Source: Bauldia sp.
Lineage (GTDB): Bacteria; Pseudomonadota; Alphaproteobacteria; Rhizobiales; Kaistiaceae
Direction of reading: 5' to 3'
Assembly: GCA_028284325.1 (NCBI GenBank)
Contig: JANQRX010000006.1
Coordinates: forward strand, 124,001 to 188,000
Length of the DNA: 64,000 nt
Shown here: piece after piece, positions 37,728-48,428 of the stretch
Numbering within the stretch: position 1 is the stretch's first letter
How the letters are laid out: each line of letters starts with the position of its first letter
Notes under the pieces: model-generated
The model's database searches: none
What the model was told of the DNA's origin: nothing
Seen by the model: the letters and a program-made list of their open reading frames with translations, nothing else
Position numbers and translations under genes: made by a program

Positions 37728-38915
37728 TCAGGCCGCTTCGGGCTCGTCCGGCGACAGGACCTCGCCGACCCGGTCGCGCGACAGAACGCCCCGCAGCGCG
37801 CCCGCCTCGTCGACCACCGGCACCGGGTACTCGCCGGTCAGCGTCGCCCGCAAGGCCTCTGCAAGGGGCTTGCCGGTGTTGACGGCGGGCAGGCGGATGA
37901 CGTGGCCCTCGACATGATGGCTGGCGTTGGCGGGGGGGATCTTCTGCAAGGCGTCGCGTGTGATCGCGCCGACGTAACCACGATCGTTGCTGACATAGCC
38001 GATATCGGTGCCGACGCTCTGCATCTCGGCGAGCGCCTGCTCCAGCGTCTCGTCGGTGAGGCGAAGGGGCGGGGGCTGCATGCAGTTCTCCACCGTCAGC
38101 ACCCGCGAGCGGTTCACGTCCTTGACGAAGGCGCGGACGTAGGCGTCGGCCGGATGCAGCAGGATCTCGGCCGGCGTGCCGACCTGGGTCAGCTCGCCGT
38201 CCTTGAGGATGGCGATGCGGTCGCCGAGGCGCAGGGCCTCGTCGAGATCGTGGGTGATGAAGACGATGGTCTTGTGGAGGCGCGCCTGGATCTCGATCAA
38301 CTGGTCCTGCATCTGGCTGCGGATCAGCGGGTCGAGGGCGGAGAACGCCTCGTCCATCAGGAGGATTTCCGGGTCGGTGCACAGCGCCCGGGCGAGCCCG
38401 ACGCGCTGCTGCATGCCGCCGGACAGTTGCGCCGGGTACTGGTGTTCGTAGCCGTTGAGCTCGACCGTCTCGATCCACTCCATGGCGCGCCGTTGACGCT
38501 CGGCCTTGTCGACCCGCTGGACCTCCAGCCCGTAGGCGACATTGTCGAGGACGGTGCGGTGGGGCATCAGCGCGAAGCGCTGGAAAACCATGCCCATCTT
38601 ATCGCGCCGAAGCTCGTTGAGCGCGCCTGTGGACAGCTTCAGGATGTCGGTGCCGTCGAGGCGAACGGTCCCCTCGGTCGGATCGATCAGGCGGTTGAGG
38701 TGGCGGATCAGCGTCGACTTGCCCGATCCCGACAGGCCCATGACCACGAACACCTCGCCGCGCTCGACGTCGATGGAGACGTCGCGCAGGCCGACGGTGT
38801 GACCGGTCTCGGCGAGCAGCGTTTCCTTGTCGGCGCCCTCCTTGAGGCGGGCGAGCGCGACGTGCGGCCGCGGGCCGAAGATCTTGGTGAGACCGCGAGC
38901 CTCGATCAGCGCCAT
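37728..38915 (-). CDS. proV: Glycine betaine/proline ABC transporter ATP-binding protein with CBS domains
   Basis: GLSGSGKSTLIRHLNRLIDPTEG, LSGGMQQRVGLARAL, LMDEAFSALDPLIR, C-terminal CBS region. Confidence 0.92.
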   Translation of the reverse strand: MALIEARGLTKIFGPRPHVALARLKEGADKETLLAETGHTVGLRDVSIDVERGEVFVVMGLSGSGKSTLIRHLNRLIDPTEGTVRLDGTDILKLSTGALNELRRDKMGMVFQRFALMPHRTVLDNVAYGLEVQRVDKAERQRRAMEWIETVELNGYEHQYPAQLSGGMQQRVGLARALCTDPEILLMDEAFSALDPLIRSQMQDQLIEIQARLHKTIVFITHDLDEALRLGDRIAILKDGELTQVGTPAEILLHPADAYVRAFVKDVNRSRVLTVENCMQPPPLRLTDETLEQALAEMQSVGTDIGYVSNDRGYVGAITRDALQKIPPANASHHVEGHVIRLPAVNTGKPLAEALRATLTGEYPVPVVDEAGALRGVLSRDRVGEVLSPDEPEAA

Positions 38916-38918
38916 CGC

Positions 38919-39788
38919 TCAGCTCCTGACCGTGCGGTAGGCCTGCAGCCGGTTGCCGAAGGCCTGGCTGACGCGATCGAAGATAATGGCGAGGATGACG
39001 ATGCCGATGCCGCCCACCAGACCCATGCCGGGATCGGAGCGCTGGAGGCCGACCAGAACGGTTTCGCCGATCCCCCGCGCACCGATCATCGAAGCGATCA
39101 CCACCATCGCCAGCGCCATCATCATGGTCTGGTTGATGCCTTGCATGATCGACGGCAGGGCGAGGGGAATCTGGACACTGGTGAGGATCTTCATGCGCGA
39201 GGCGCCGAACGAGCGGGCGGCCTCGACAAGGCTGGAATCCACCAGCCGGATGCCGAGATCGGTGAGGCGGATCAGCGGCGGTGCCGCATAGATGACGGTG
39301 GCGAGGATCGCGGGCACCTTGCCGAGGCCGAATAGCATTGCCGCGGGAATGAGATAGACGAAGCTCGGGATCGTCTGCATGAGGTCGAGGACCGGATTGA
39401 GGCCGGTCCGTACCAGCGCGGAGCGCGCCGCAAGGATACCGAGCGGCAGGCCGATCACGACCGAAATGATGAGAGACACGGCCGTGATGGCGATGGTCTG
39501 CATGGCCTGTTCCCACAGGCCAAACGCGCCCAGGAGCCATGTACCGAACACGATCAACGCCGTGAGCAACAGACGGCGGCTGGCAAGAAAGGCCAGAAGC
39601 GCGACCGCGGCCAGGATGACAATCGGCGGCGCTCCGCGCAGCGTCTGCTCGATCGGCACCAGGACGCGGAGAATGGCGTTGGCGATCGCCTCGAAGACGT
39701 CGCCATACTCGATGATGACGAAGTCGACGAAGGTGTTGGTGACGTCGCGGACCGGCTTGCCGAAATCCGGGAAAAGGTCAAAGTCCAT
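38919..39788 (-). CDS. proW: Glycine betaine/proline ABC transporter permease
   Basis: IIEYGDVFEAIANAILR; LMQTIPSFVYLIPAAMLFGLGKVPAILATVIYAAPPLIRLT. Confidence 0.92.
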   Translation of the reverse strand: MDFDLFPDFGKPVRDVTNTFVDFVIIEYGDVFEAIANAILRVLVPIEQTLRGAPPIVILAAVALLAFLASRRLLLTALIVFGTWLLGAFGLWEQAMQTIAITAVSLIISVVIGLPLGILAARSALVRTGLNPVLDLMQTIPSFVYLIPAAMLFGLGKVPAILATVIYAAPPLIRLTDLGIRLVDSSLVEAARSFGASRMKILTSVQIPLALPSIMQGINQTMMMALAMVVIASMIGARGIGETVLVGLQRSDPGMGLVGGIGIVILAIIFDRVSQAFGNRLQAYRTVRS

Positions 39789-39868
39789 GCGCTGTATGAC
39801 CGACCGATGGCGGCATCAGAACCGTTCCGGACGCAGCGTCGGCCGCGCCCGGAACGTGTCGAATGGCG

Positions 39869-40877
39869 TCAGGAGGCGCCGAGCGCCGCCCGGATACGGT
39901 CGGCAACGGCGTCGGGAACCCAGCCGCTCCACGTCGCTTCCTGCGTCTTCAGGAAGTTGAGGACCGCAGCGTCGGCGTCGCCGTCATTGTCGCGCATGAA
40001 GGCGAGCGCGGCAGCCGTCTCGTTGGTGCTGGACGCGTAGTCGGAGAAGAACTCGGCCAGCGCCGGCGCGGCGGCGGCAAACGCCGTGTTGGCGCCGACG
40101 ACGACGCGGCTCACCGGATAGGCCGTCGCGGCCTCGGGCTCATCGGCGGCCATCATCGCATCCCACGTCGCCCGGTCGAACGGGTCTTCCTGCAGGCGCG
40201 TGAACTCGTACTTGCCGGTCAGCCAGCTCGGGTTCCAGTAGTAGAAGACAGCCGGCTTGTTGCGCTTGGCTGCCGATTCGGCCGCGGCGGCGAGGGCGTC
40301 GCCGGTGCCGGGGCGGAAATTGGTGAAGTGCTCGTCGAGGCCGTAGGCGGCGAGCTTCTTGGAGTTCACCACCTCGCACTGCCAGCCCGCCGGGCAGTTG
40401 TAGAACCGGCCCTTGCCCGGTTCCTCCGGGTCGGCGAACAGGTCCTTGTACTTCACCAGGTCGGCGACCGACTTCAGGTCCGGCGCGACGGCGTCCGGTC
40501 CGGAGACGACCGAGGTGGGCACGAACCAGCCTTCGGCGGCGTCATTGAAGGTGGTACCGAGCGCCACGGTCTTGCCTTCGGCTTCGGCGTCGATCCAGGC
40601 CTGGGCCGGGTTGGCCGTCCAGATCTCCATGATCACATCGGCATCGCCGCGGGCCACACCGTTAATGAGCGGTATGGTGTCGCCGGGGATGGCGTCGACC
40701 GCACAGCCATAGCCGTTTTCGACGATGTACTTGGCGAGCGCCGTGTGGAACTGGGCCGAGCCCCAGTTGAGGTTGGCGAAAACGACCGGCCGGTCGAGCT
40801 CGCAGGCGTGATTGTCGGCGAGGGCCGGTGCGGTCATGAAGGCGGCGATTGCGGCCGCGAAAACAAGACGAACCATG
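39869..40877 (-). CDS. proX: Glycine betaine/proline ABC transporter substrate-binding protein (OpuAC family)
   Basis: Signal peptide from MVRLVFAAAIAAF; VFANLNWGSAQFHTALAKYIVENGYGC...MEIWTANPAQAW. Confidence 0.88.
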
Positions 40878-41192
40878 TGGGCTTGCTCCTGGGTTTCGGT
40901 TTCTGAGTGGCAGAAATGGATCGAGCCGTACGGGCTGTCGCCGTGATGCCAGGCGAGCTTGCCACCTGGACGTATCGGGTCTGTCAGCGCGTCTCGATCA
41001 GGGCGAATCCGCGAAGGCCAACCTTCGGGAAGCAACTTTCCGGGGCGCCCCTGGATCGCAAGGTCGCCGCGCACGTCGATTCCAGGGCCCGGAGCCGTCG
41101 GCGACCGGCCCTTAGGATAGGTGCCGTCACGGGAATGTCAAAACAATCGGCGGGCATTGACGCGTTCGTGATGACACCGGGGTGACATCTCC

Positions 41193-42083
41193 TCAGCCGG
41201 CGACGAGTCGTTCGGTCGCGGCACGATCCGGGATCGCCTCCCAGCCGGTGCCGTTGGCGCATTTCAGGGCCGCGACGGCGTTGGCGAAGCGCACGGCGGC
41301 GCGGGCTTCGCGCTTCTCCGCAAGGGCCAGGGCCAGCGCGCCGTGCCAGACGTCGCCGGCGCCGAGCGAATCACGCACGTCGACGCGCAGCGCCGGTTCA
41401 TGGGCGATCGCGTCACCGTCGGTGAAACGGACACCGTCAGCGCCGTCGGTCACGGCCAGCCAGGCGTCATGGCGTTCCCGCAGGGTGGTGAGGCCCGCCG
41501 CGAGATCGTCCGTGCCTGCCAGCAGGCGGACGCCGTCGGCCGGGAAGGCAAGGTGGCTGGCCGCCGCCAGCATCTCACCGGCGCCCTCGAAGGGCGGTTC
41601 GGCATCGACGATGCCGGGCACACCGGCCTCGCGCGCCAACCCAAGCGCACGGGCGGCCGCTTCGGGCCAGCGGGTGTCGACGAGGACAGCCGCGCAGCCG
41701 GCGATCGCGTCGGGCCCGAGCCAGTCGAGACCGGTATCGAGGTGGGCGCCGCGGAAGTTCACGATCTGCCGTTCGCCGTCGGCGTCGACCAGGACGTTGG
41801 AGACGGGCGCGCGGGCGCCGGGCGTGCGTCGCGCCAGCGATACGTCGACCCCGGCCGCGGTGAGGGCGCCGGCGATGGCGTCCGAGTTGGGGTCGTCACC
41901 GAGGCGTGCGGCGAGGCGGGCCCGGCCGCCAAGGCGGACGATGGTCGCGGCGGCCGTGGCGGCGCAGCCGCCGACCACCAGGTCGTAACCGTCCGCGCGG
42001 AACTTGGCCGCGCGGCGCGGCATTTCCGGCAGATAGAAGACGTGGTCGAGCACGGCGATGCCGAGAACGAAGACGTGAGCCAT
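41193..42083 (-). CDS. PfkB family kinase, YihV (6-deoxy-6-sulfofructose kinase)-like
   Basis: VVGGCAATAAATIVRLGG; VLVDTRWPEAAARALGLAREAGVPGIVDA; DSLGAGDVWHGALALALAE...VRFANAVAALKC; resembles recalled E. coli YihV. Confidence 0.8.
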   Translation of the reverse strand: MAHVFVLGIAVLDHVFYLPEMPRRAAKFRADGYDLVVGGCAATAAATIVRLGGRARLAARLGDDPNSDAIAGALTAAGVDVSLARRTPGARAPVSNVLVDADGERQIVNFRGAHLDTGLDWLGPDAIAGCAAVLVDTRWPEAAARALGLAREAGVPGIVDAEPPFEGAGEMLAAASHLAFPADGVRLLAGTDDLAAGLTTLRERHDAWLAVTDGADGVRFTDGDAIAHEPALRVDVRDSLGAGDVWHGALALALAEKREARAAVRFANAVAALKCANGTGWEAIPDRAATERLVAG

Positions 42084-42125
42084 TGCGGATCCTGTGGTGC
42101 GTGAATGCGCGCCCGGTCCACTAAG

Positions 42126-42557
42126 TCAGGACTCGACCAGAGTTCGCAAGCCCGTACCGAGCAACTGGATCCAGCCGCCCTCGTGCCGGTCGCGAATCTC
42201 GCGATGCTCGGGCGCGAGCGCCTGCCAGCCGGTGTGCACCAGGTCCAGCGTGGTCACGCCGCCGGCCTCGTGGAGCACCATGTGCACCTCGGTGTGCAGG
42301 ATCGGTTCGTCGAGAACCCAGGTGTAGGAGAGGCGCGCCGACTTGCCGTCGTCGGGCGGTGCGAACTCGGTCACGACCGCCTTGATGGGCGCGCCGGAAC
42401 CAATCCCCGGCGGTCCCTGCAGGTCGAAGGCGTGGCCGAGCCGCGGCTGAAACGTGTTGGGCATCAGCCATTTGGCGATCAGGTCGGAATCAGTGATGAA
42501 GGTCCACACCCGCTCGATCGGGGCGTTGAAGGAAACGCTCTGCCGGATGTCGTCCAT
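42126..42557 (-). CDS. SRPBCC (AHSA1-like) protein
   Basis: SVSFNAPIERVWTFITDSDLIAKWLMPNTFQPRLGHAFDL. Confidence 0.88.
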   Translation of the reverse strand: MDDIRQSVSFNAPIERVWTFITDSDLIAKWLMPNTFQPRLGHAFDLQGPPGIGSGAPIKAVVTEFAPPDDGKSARLSYTWVLDEPILHTEVHMVLHEAGGVTTLDLVHTGWQALAPEHREIRDRHEGGWIQLLGTGLRTLVES

Positions 42558-42565
42558 GTCCGTCC

Positions 42566-42889
42566 TCAGTTGGATCTGTCGTCTTCGACCAGGGTCTTCA
42601 GCACGTGCAGGCGGTCGGCCCAGAAGGCGTCGTACTTGGCGATCCAGTCGCGCACCGTCATCAGCGGCTCCGGGTTGAGCCGATGCACGCGTTCGCGCCC
42701 GCGCCGGGTCACGGTCACCAGACCGCTCTCCTCCAGCACGCGCAGATGCCTTGTGACGGCGGGCCGCGAGATCGGGAACAGGTCCGCGATCTCGCCCGCC
42801 GTCAATTCGGCCGTCGCCAGATGATCGAGAATCCGGCGACGGTTCGGATCGGCGATCGCGGTGAACACGCCTTGCAGACGGTAGGTCAA
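42566..42889 (-). CDS. ArsR family HTH regulator
   Basis: IADPNRRRILDHLATAELTAGEIADLFPISRPAVTRHLRVLEESGLV. Confidence 0.92.
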   Translation of the reverse strand: MTYRLQGVFTAIADPNRRRILDHLATAELTAGEIADLFPISRPAVTRHLRVLEESGLVTVTRRGRERVHRLNPEPLMTVRDWIAKYDAFWADRLHVLKTLVEDDRSN

Positions 42890-42928
42890 TGGCCTCAGTC
42901 CTCCGGCGGCTCGATGCGGCCGCTGTCA

Positions 42929-43510
42929 CTACTCGCCGCCGGTCAGGCTGCGCAGCGGATCCCAGTACAGCGTGTTCCAGTGGGTGTTGACAATCGTCGA
43001 CAGCGGTCCGACCTCGCGGGTCTCGTCCGGGTTCGGGATCTCGACCTTGTAGTCGGGCACGTTCACCTGCACCAGTTCGACCTGGGCACCGCGCAGCGTG
43101 TCGCGGAAGGTGAGCGTCAGGATCGAGTCGGCGGCACCGCGCTCGCCGCCGAGATCGGCCTTGTCGAGCGCCTGCAGCCAGCCGAAGTTCCACCACGCCA
43201 AGACGATAGTGTGGAGACCCGGGGCGGACTGGATTTCCAGCACCCGCGCGGCCAGGCCGCATTGCTCGGGCTGGAAGCAGAAGGCGGTCAACTGGCCGCC
43301 AACCTCGGCCGCGTCGACCGGGTTGCCGGTGCCGTCGCGGTAGGTGGCGGGCAGGCCGGTGATGGCCGCATGGCCCTCGCTGGTGCTGTAGAGGCGGAAC
43401 ATCTCGTCGGCGTCGCCGCCGATGAAGTGCACGGTCTGGGACAGCGTGGCGGCTGAGGCGGCCGATGTGGTGGCCAGCGCGATGGCGCCGGCGCAAAGCA
43501 ATCTGAACAT
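42929..43510 (-). CDS. Secreted hypothetical protein
   Basis: Signal peptide MFRLLCAGAIALATTSAASAA; coding frame bounded by genes. Confidence 0.6.
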   Translation of the reverse strand: MFRLLCAGAIALATTSAASAATLSQTVHFIGGDADEMFRLYSTSEGHAAITGLPATYRDGTGNPVDAAEVGGQLTAFCFQPEQCGLAARVLEIQSAPGLHTIVLAWWNFGWLQALDKADLGGERGAADSILTLTFRDTLRGAQVELVQVNVPDYKVEIPNPDETREVGPLSTIVNTHWNTLYWDPLRSLTGGE

Positions 43511-43567
43511 GGATTCGGTCTCCCTGCTTGGAACGGCAGGGACAATATGTAACCTACACGTTACGTG

Positions 43568-45019
43568 TCAATCCAATCCGCCCAGCGAGATGTATTTGAG
43601 GTCCAGGTACTCGTCGATGCCGTAGGGACCGCCTTCCGATCCGATGCCGGATTCCTTGACGCCACCGAAGGGTGCGACCTCGGTGGTGATGAAGCCGTCG
43701 TTGACGCCGACGAGGCCGTAGCGCAGTTCGTCGGAGACACGGAACGCACGGCCGAGATCGCTGGTGTAGAAGTAGCAGGCGAGCCCGAAGGGGGTGTCGT
43801 TGGCGAGCGCGATCGCCTCCGCCTCGTCATTGAAGCGGAAGACCGGCGACACTGGGCCGAAGATCTCCTCCTGCGCGATCTCCATGGCCGTGGTGGCTTC
43901 GGCGATGACGGTGGGCTGGAAGTAGGTGCCGCCGAGGGCATGGCGGGCGCCGCCCTCGACGATCCGGCCGCCCTTGCCGGCGGCATCGGCGATCAGCTCC
44001 TCGACCTTGGCGACCGCGGCTTCGTCGATCAGCGGCCCCTGCTGGACGCCCTCGTCGGTGCCGCGGCCGACCCTGAGTTCCCCGGTCGCCCTGGCCAGCC
44101 GGTCGACAAAAGCGTCATGGATGCCGTCCTGGACGAGAAAGCGGTTGGTGCAGACGCAGGTCTGGCCGGCGTTGCGGTATTTGGCGATCATCGCGCCCTC
44201 GATGGCGCGGTCGATGTCGGCATCGTCAAAGACGATGAACGGCGCGTTGCCGCCGAGCTCCATCGACACCCGCTTCACCGTGTCGGCCGCCTGGCGGATG
44301 AGGATCTTGCCGACCTCGGTGGAGCCGGTGAAGGTGATCTTGCGCACCAGCGGATTGGCGGTCAGTTCGGCGCCGATCACCGAGGCGCTGCCGGTCACGA
44401 CGTTGATGACGCCGGGCGGAAAGCCGGCCAGTTCAGCGAGCGCGCCCCAGGCGAGGCCGGAGAACGGCGTCTGCGATGCCGGCTTGATGACGACGGTACA
44501 GCCGGCGGCGATCGCCGGGCCGACCTTGCGCGACAGCATCGAGGACGGGAAGTTCCACGGCGTGATCGCCGCCGTCACACCCACCGGCTCGCGGGTGACC
44601 ATCAGCTTGCGCCCCTTGAACGGCGAGGGAATGAGATCGCCATAGGCGCGGCGGGCCTCCTCGGCAAACCAGCGGACATAGGCGGCCGAGAGCCCGAGTT
44701 CGCCCTTGGCCTCGGCTAGCGGCTTGCCCTGCTCGCTGGTGAGGATGAAGGCGAGGTCGTCGACGTTGGTCCGGATCGCCTCGTAGAGCGCGAACAGCAT
44801 GTCGGCGCGCTCGGCCGCGGTGGTCTTGCGGAAGGTCTCGAAGGCCGACGCGGCCGCCTCGATGGCGCGACGGGTTTCGGCGGTGCCGGATTTCGGCACC
44901 GTGCCGATAACCGCGCCGTCGGCGGGATTGGTGACGTCGAGGGTGGCGCCGTCGTCGGCGGCCACCCACTGGCCGCCGATCAGGTTGACGTTGCGGCGCA
45001 GGAGATCGGTTTCGGTCAT
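43568..45019 (-). CDS. GabD-family NAD(P)-dependent aldehyde dehydrogenase (succinate semialdehyde or sulfolactaldehyde dehydrogenase-like)
   Basis: EQGKPLAEAKGE, VSMELGGNAPFIVFDDADID, NAGQTCVCTNRFLVQ; start MTETDLLRRNV at 45019. Confidence 0.9.
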   Translation of the reverse strand: MTETDLLRRNVNLIGGQWVAADDGATLDVTNPADGAVIGTVPKSGTAETRRAIEAAASAFETFRKTTAAERADMLFALYEAIRTNVDDLAFILTSEQGKPLAEAKGELGLSAAYVRWFAEEARRAYGDLIPSPFKGRKLMVTREPVGVTAAITPWNFPSSMLSRKVGPAIAAGCTVVIKPASQTPFSGLAWGALAELAGFPPGVINVVTGSASVIGAELTANPLVRKITFTGSTEVGKILIRQAADTVKRVSMELGGNAPFIVFDDADIDRAIEGAMIAKYRNAGQTCVCTNRFLVQDGIHDAFVDRLARATGELRVGRGTDEGVQQGPLIDEAAVAKVEELIADAAGKGGRIVEGGARHALGGTYFQPTVIAEATTAMEIAQEEIFGPVSPVFRFNDEAEAIALANDTPFGLACYFYTSDLGRAFRVSDELRYGLVGVNDGFITTEVAPFGGVKESGIGSEGGPYGIDEYLDLKYISLGGLD

Positions 45020-45047
45020 GGTGTGGGTTCCGTGTGTGGGCGGCCGG

Positions 45048-46052
45048 TCAGGCGTCGGCGAGGCTGGTGATTTCGGCGTGGAGGTCATCGTCGACGACAA
45101 GTCCGTCGCGATCAACCTCGCGCGCATGGTCGTGGCGGCGGCGGCCGGGGAGGCGGGCGCCCGGTTCGTCGTCGATCATGGCGGCCAGCGCGGCGATGCG
45201 CCGCACGGCGCCGTCGCCGAAGGCGTCGGGTGCGATCACGATCAGGGACTGGCCGACGCCGGGCGGTGGACCCTTGTCGTCGAAGAAGGACGACGCGTCG
45301 ACGCTGAAATTGGCACCGGTGAGCGCGACGCACAGGATCTCGACCATAAGCGCGAGCGCCGTGCCCTTGGCGCCGCCGAGCGGCACCATCGTGCCGGCCA
45401 GGGCCGCGTCCGGATCGGTGGTCGGCTTTCCTTCGGCGTCGAGCGCCCAGCCTTCGGGGATGGCTTCGCCCTTCTGGCGGGCGGCCATGATCTTGCCGCG
45501 GGCGACCTTGGACAGCGACGTGTCGACGACGATCGGCGGGCCATCTTCGACGGGCGCGGCGAAGGCGATGGGGTTGGTGCCGTAGATGGCCGTCCGTCCG
45601 CCCCACGGTGCGATGGCGGGCGGCGAGTTGCCGACCATCAGGGCGATCAGGCCGGCCTTCTCGGCAAGCTCGGCGACCGGGGTGCCCATGACCCCGGAAT
45701 GGTGGGAGCGGCGGATGCCGGCGGCGGCGATGCCCTGGTGCATGGCCATGTCGGGGAGACGCGCGACCGCCAGCTCCAGCGCCGGGAACGCGAAGCCGAA
45801 GCCTGCGTCGATCGCCAGCGTCGCGGGCTTCACGACCGTCGCGCTCGGTCGGGCCCGGCCGTCGACCTTGCCGGAGCGCACCTGTGCGCAGTAGGCGGCA
45901 AGCCGGCGCAGACCGTGACCCTGCTGGCCGGCGCGTTCGGCGGCGATCAGGGCGCGGGCGACCGCCTGGGCGTTGTCGTCGCGGGTCCCGGCGGCCACGA
46001 GCGCGGCCACGACGATGGCGCTCGCCTCATCGGTCGACAAACGCATCGGCAT
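45048..46052 (-). CDS. Malate/L-lactate dehydrogenase family (Ldh2/ComC-like)
   Basis: GHGLRRLAAYCAQVRSGKVDGRA, RRSHHSGVMGTPVAELAEKAGLIALMVGNSPPAIAPWGG. Confidence 0.88.
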   Translation of the reverse strand: MPMRLSTDEASAIVVAALVAAGTRDDNAQAVARALIAAERAGQQGHGLRRLAAYCAQVRSGKVDGRARPSATVVKPATLAIDAGFGFAFPALELAVARLPDMAMHQGIAAAGIRRSHHSGVMGTPVAELAEKAGLIALMVGNSPPAIAPWGGRTAIYGTNPIAFAAPVEDGPPIVVDTSLSKVARGKIMAARQKGEAIPEGWALDAEGKPTTDPDAALAGTMVPLGGAKGTALALMVEILCVALTGANFSVDASSFFDDKGPPPGVGQSLIVIAPDAFGDGAVRRIAALAAMIDDEPGARLPGRRRHDHAREVDRDGLVVDDDLHAEITSLADA

Positions 46053-46077
46053 GGTCAGCGACTCCGCCGGATCCGGG

Positions 46078-46368
46078 CTACCAGCGCTTGGTCTTGAGAT
46101 TGTGGACGTGGACGTGGCCGCCCTTCTCGACGCCGGCGACGAACCGTCCGATGTCCTCGCCGTACTTGATGGCCGTGTCGCCTTCCTTCAGATCGGCAAG
46201 CGCCACCTTGTGGCCGATGGGAACGTCGTGCAGCGCCACAAGCTCGAACTCGCTGTTGTCCGCCGTGACCACGCCGCGCATCTGCGTCCCCGCCTTCAGA
46301 TCCTCCACGACGACGACGGCGACGTTGTCCTCGTGGTCGTGGGCCAGAACGTGCGGAATGCCTGCCAT
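46078..46368 (-). CDS. UxaA family small subunit (SAF domain), SuyA-like
   Basis: DNVAVVVVEDLKAGTQMRG...VPIGHKVALADLKEGDTAIKYGEDIGRFVAGVEKGGHVHVHNLKTKRW. Confidence 0.85.
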   Translation of the reverse strand: MAGIPHVLAHDHEDNVAVVVVEDLKAGTQMRGVVTADNSEFELVALHDVPIGHKVALADLKEGDTAIKYGEDIGRFVAGVEKGGHVHVHNLKTKRW

Positions 46369-46499
46369 GGGAGAGCCCTATCCATCAGCCGCGCGGGCCG
46401 CCCTGTTGGAAACGTGCGGGTGCGCCGGTACAAGTGTCAGAAGAACGGCAAATTCATGTATAAGATATAGGTTAGGGCGCTCAGGTCAACGACAACGCG

Positions 46500-47237
46500 A
46501 TGGCGGCTGACACCGATCTCAAGGCCAAACCGGGCTACAACCCGCTGTACCGGCAGGTGAAGCAGCGGCTCGTCGACCGCATGGCGTCGGGCGACCTGCC
46601 GCCGGGCGCGGTGCTGCCGAGCGAGCACGAACTGGCGCGCGAACTGGAGGTATCGCAGGGGACCGTCCGCAAGGCGCTGGCCGAGCTCACCGCCGAGAAC
46701 CTCCTGGTGCGGCAGCAGGGCCGGGGCACGTTCGTGGCCGAGCACGACCAGCAGCGCACCCTGTTCCAGTTCTTCAAGCTGCGCCCCGACGGCGGTTCGA
46801 TCCAGTGGCCGGAACCGGTGTTCTCGCGCCTGGCGAGCCGACGGGCGTCGACGCGCGAGCGCGAGATGCTGGAGCTTCCCTCCGGCGCGACGGTGTGGCG
46901 CATCCTGCGCCAGCGCGCGATCGGCGATTGCACCGACGTGGTCGAGCGCATCACCCTCGACAAGGCGCGCTTTCCCGATCTCGACGCCCACAAGCCGTTG
47001 CCGAACAACATCTATCGCCTCTACGAGCAGGCCTACGGCCAGACCATCGTGCGCGCGGCGGAAGAACTGCGCGCGGTCCCGGCGCGCGCCGACGACGCCG
47101 AGGCGCTGGGCTGTCGGCCGGGGCATCCGGTCCTGAAGATCGACCGCACGGCGTTTGGGATTACCGGCGACGTGATCGAGATGCGCGAGAGCACCTGCCT
47201 CACCGACCGCGTCCACTACCTCTCCGACTTGCGCTGA
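46500..47237 (+). CDS. GntR family regulator (HutC/UTRA type)
   Basis: LVDRMASGDLPPGAVLPSEHELARELEVSQGTVRKALAELTAENLLVRQQGRGTFVA. Confidence 0.92.
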   Translation: MAADTDLKAKPGYNPLYRQVKQRLVDRMASGDLPPGAVLPSEHELARELEVSQGTVRKALAELTAENLLVRQQGRGTFVAEHDQQRTLFQFFKLRPDGGSIQWPEPVFSRLASRRASTREREMLELPSGATVWRILRQRAIGDCTDVVERITLDKARFPDLDAHKPLPNNIYRLYEQAYGQTIVRAAEELRAVPARADDAEALGCRPGHPVLKIDRTAFGITGDVIEMRESTCLTDRVHYLSDLR

Positions 47238-47252
47238 CCCCAAGCGGGCAAA

Positions 47253-48428
47253 TCAGGCGCTGCGGTAGAGCTTGGTCATCACGAATTCGCGGTGCCCGAG
47301 CGCCTCGGCGGCGGTGTGCCGGCCGTTGGCGGTCCGCCGGATCATGTCGATGAGGGCGTCGCCAGCCTGATCGAGGGTCATCTCGCGCCGCAGGATTCCC
47401 GACACGTCGACGTCGACGTGCTCCGACATCGTGCGCACGGTGCGCGGATTGGCGGTGATCTTGACCACCGGGACGATCGGATTGCCGATCACGTTGCCCT
47501 GGCCGGTGGGGAAGGTGTGGATGACGTAGCCGGCGGCGGCCATCAGCGTCACGCACTCCGCGGCCGCGCTGGAGGTGTCCATGAAGTAGAGGCCGGCGCC
47601 CGATTGCGGCGCCTCGGCCGGATCGAGGATGTCGATATAGCGGGAGGTGCGACCGATCTTCTCCAGGTTGCCGAGCGCCTTCTCCTCGATGGTGGTCAAG
47701 CCGCCTTCGATGTTGCCCTTGGTCGGCTGGCTTTCCGACAGGTCGTCGACCTTATGGGCCTCGATGACGTCGTCCTGATACGCCTTCCACATGGCGTACC
47801 AGCGCTCTCCGACCTCTTCGTCGATGGCGCGAGCCTTGCAGATGTGCTCGGCGCCGGTGATCTCCGAGGTCTCGCCGAAGCAGCCATAGATGCCCTCGGG
47901 CAGCAGCTTGTCGTACATATTGCCGACGGTGGGGCATGAGCCGAGCCCGGTGGTGGTGTCGCTCTCGCCGCATTTGGTCGAGATCCACAACTCCGAGAGG
48001 CTGCAGTCCTCGCGCTGGAGCTCGGTCGCCCAGTGCACGAAATCCTTAGCCTTGCGCGAGGCGACGGCGATGGTCGCGAAGTCGCCGTTCTGCTCGATCG
48101 AGAACGCCGCCACCGGCTTGCCGGTCTCGGCGATGCCGTCGGCGATGCGCCCGGTCCAGCCCGGCTCGATGCCGATGACGACCACCGCGGCGACGTTGGG
48201 ATTGGCGCCCGTGCCGATCATGGTGCGGAAATGCAGGTCGAGATCGGCCCCGAACTGCAGCCGGCCGTAGGCATGGGGCAGGGCCATGGTGCCCTTGACG
48301 TTGTTGGCCACGGCCTCGCAGGCGGCGTTGGAGATATCGTCGACCGGCAGGATGACGACGTGGTTGCGGACGCCGACGCGCCCGTTGTCGCGGCGATAAG
48401 CCGTGATGGTTCGGTCGGCGGCAGCCAT
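47253..48428 (-). CDS. UxaA family large subunit, SuyB-like ((R)-sulfolactate sulfo-lyase or altronate dehydratase)
   Basis: [90 protein letters not shown]; start at 48428. Confidence 0.85.
   Translation of the reverse strand: MAAADRTITAYRRDNGRVGVRNHVVILPVDDISNAACEAVANNVKGTMALPHAYGRLQFGADLDLHFRTMIGTGANPNVAAVVVIGIEPGWTGRIADGIAETGKPVAAFSIEQNGDFATIAVASRKAKDFVHWATELQREDCSLSELWISTKCGESDTTTGLGSCPTVGNMYDKLLPEGIYGCFGETSEITGAEHICKARAIDEEVGERWYAMWKAYQDDVIEAHKVDDLSESQPTKGNIEGGLTTIEEKALGNLEKIGRTSRYIDILDPAEAPQSGAGLYFMDTSSAAAECVTLMAAAGYVIHTFPTGQGNVIGNPIVPVVKITANPRTVRTMSEHVDVDVSGILRREMTLDQAGDALIDMIRRTANGRHTAAEALGHREFVMTKLYRSA

Noticed and set aside
46078-48428. Altronate dehydratase (UxaA) as the sole interpretation of the split pair
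   Set aside because: Not excluded, but no UxaB/UxaC/KdgA-like partners are visible and the kinase, ComC-like and GabD-like neighbours fit sulfonate metabolism better; kept as the alternative hypothesis.
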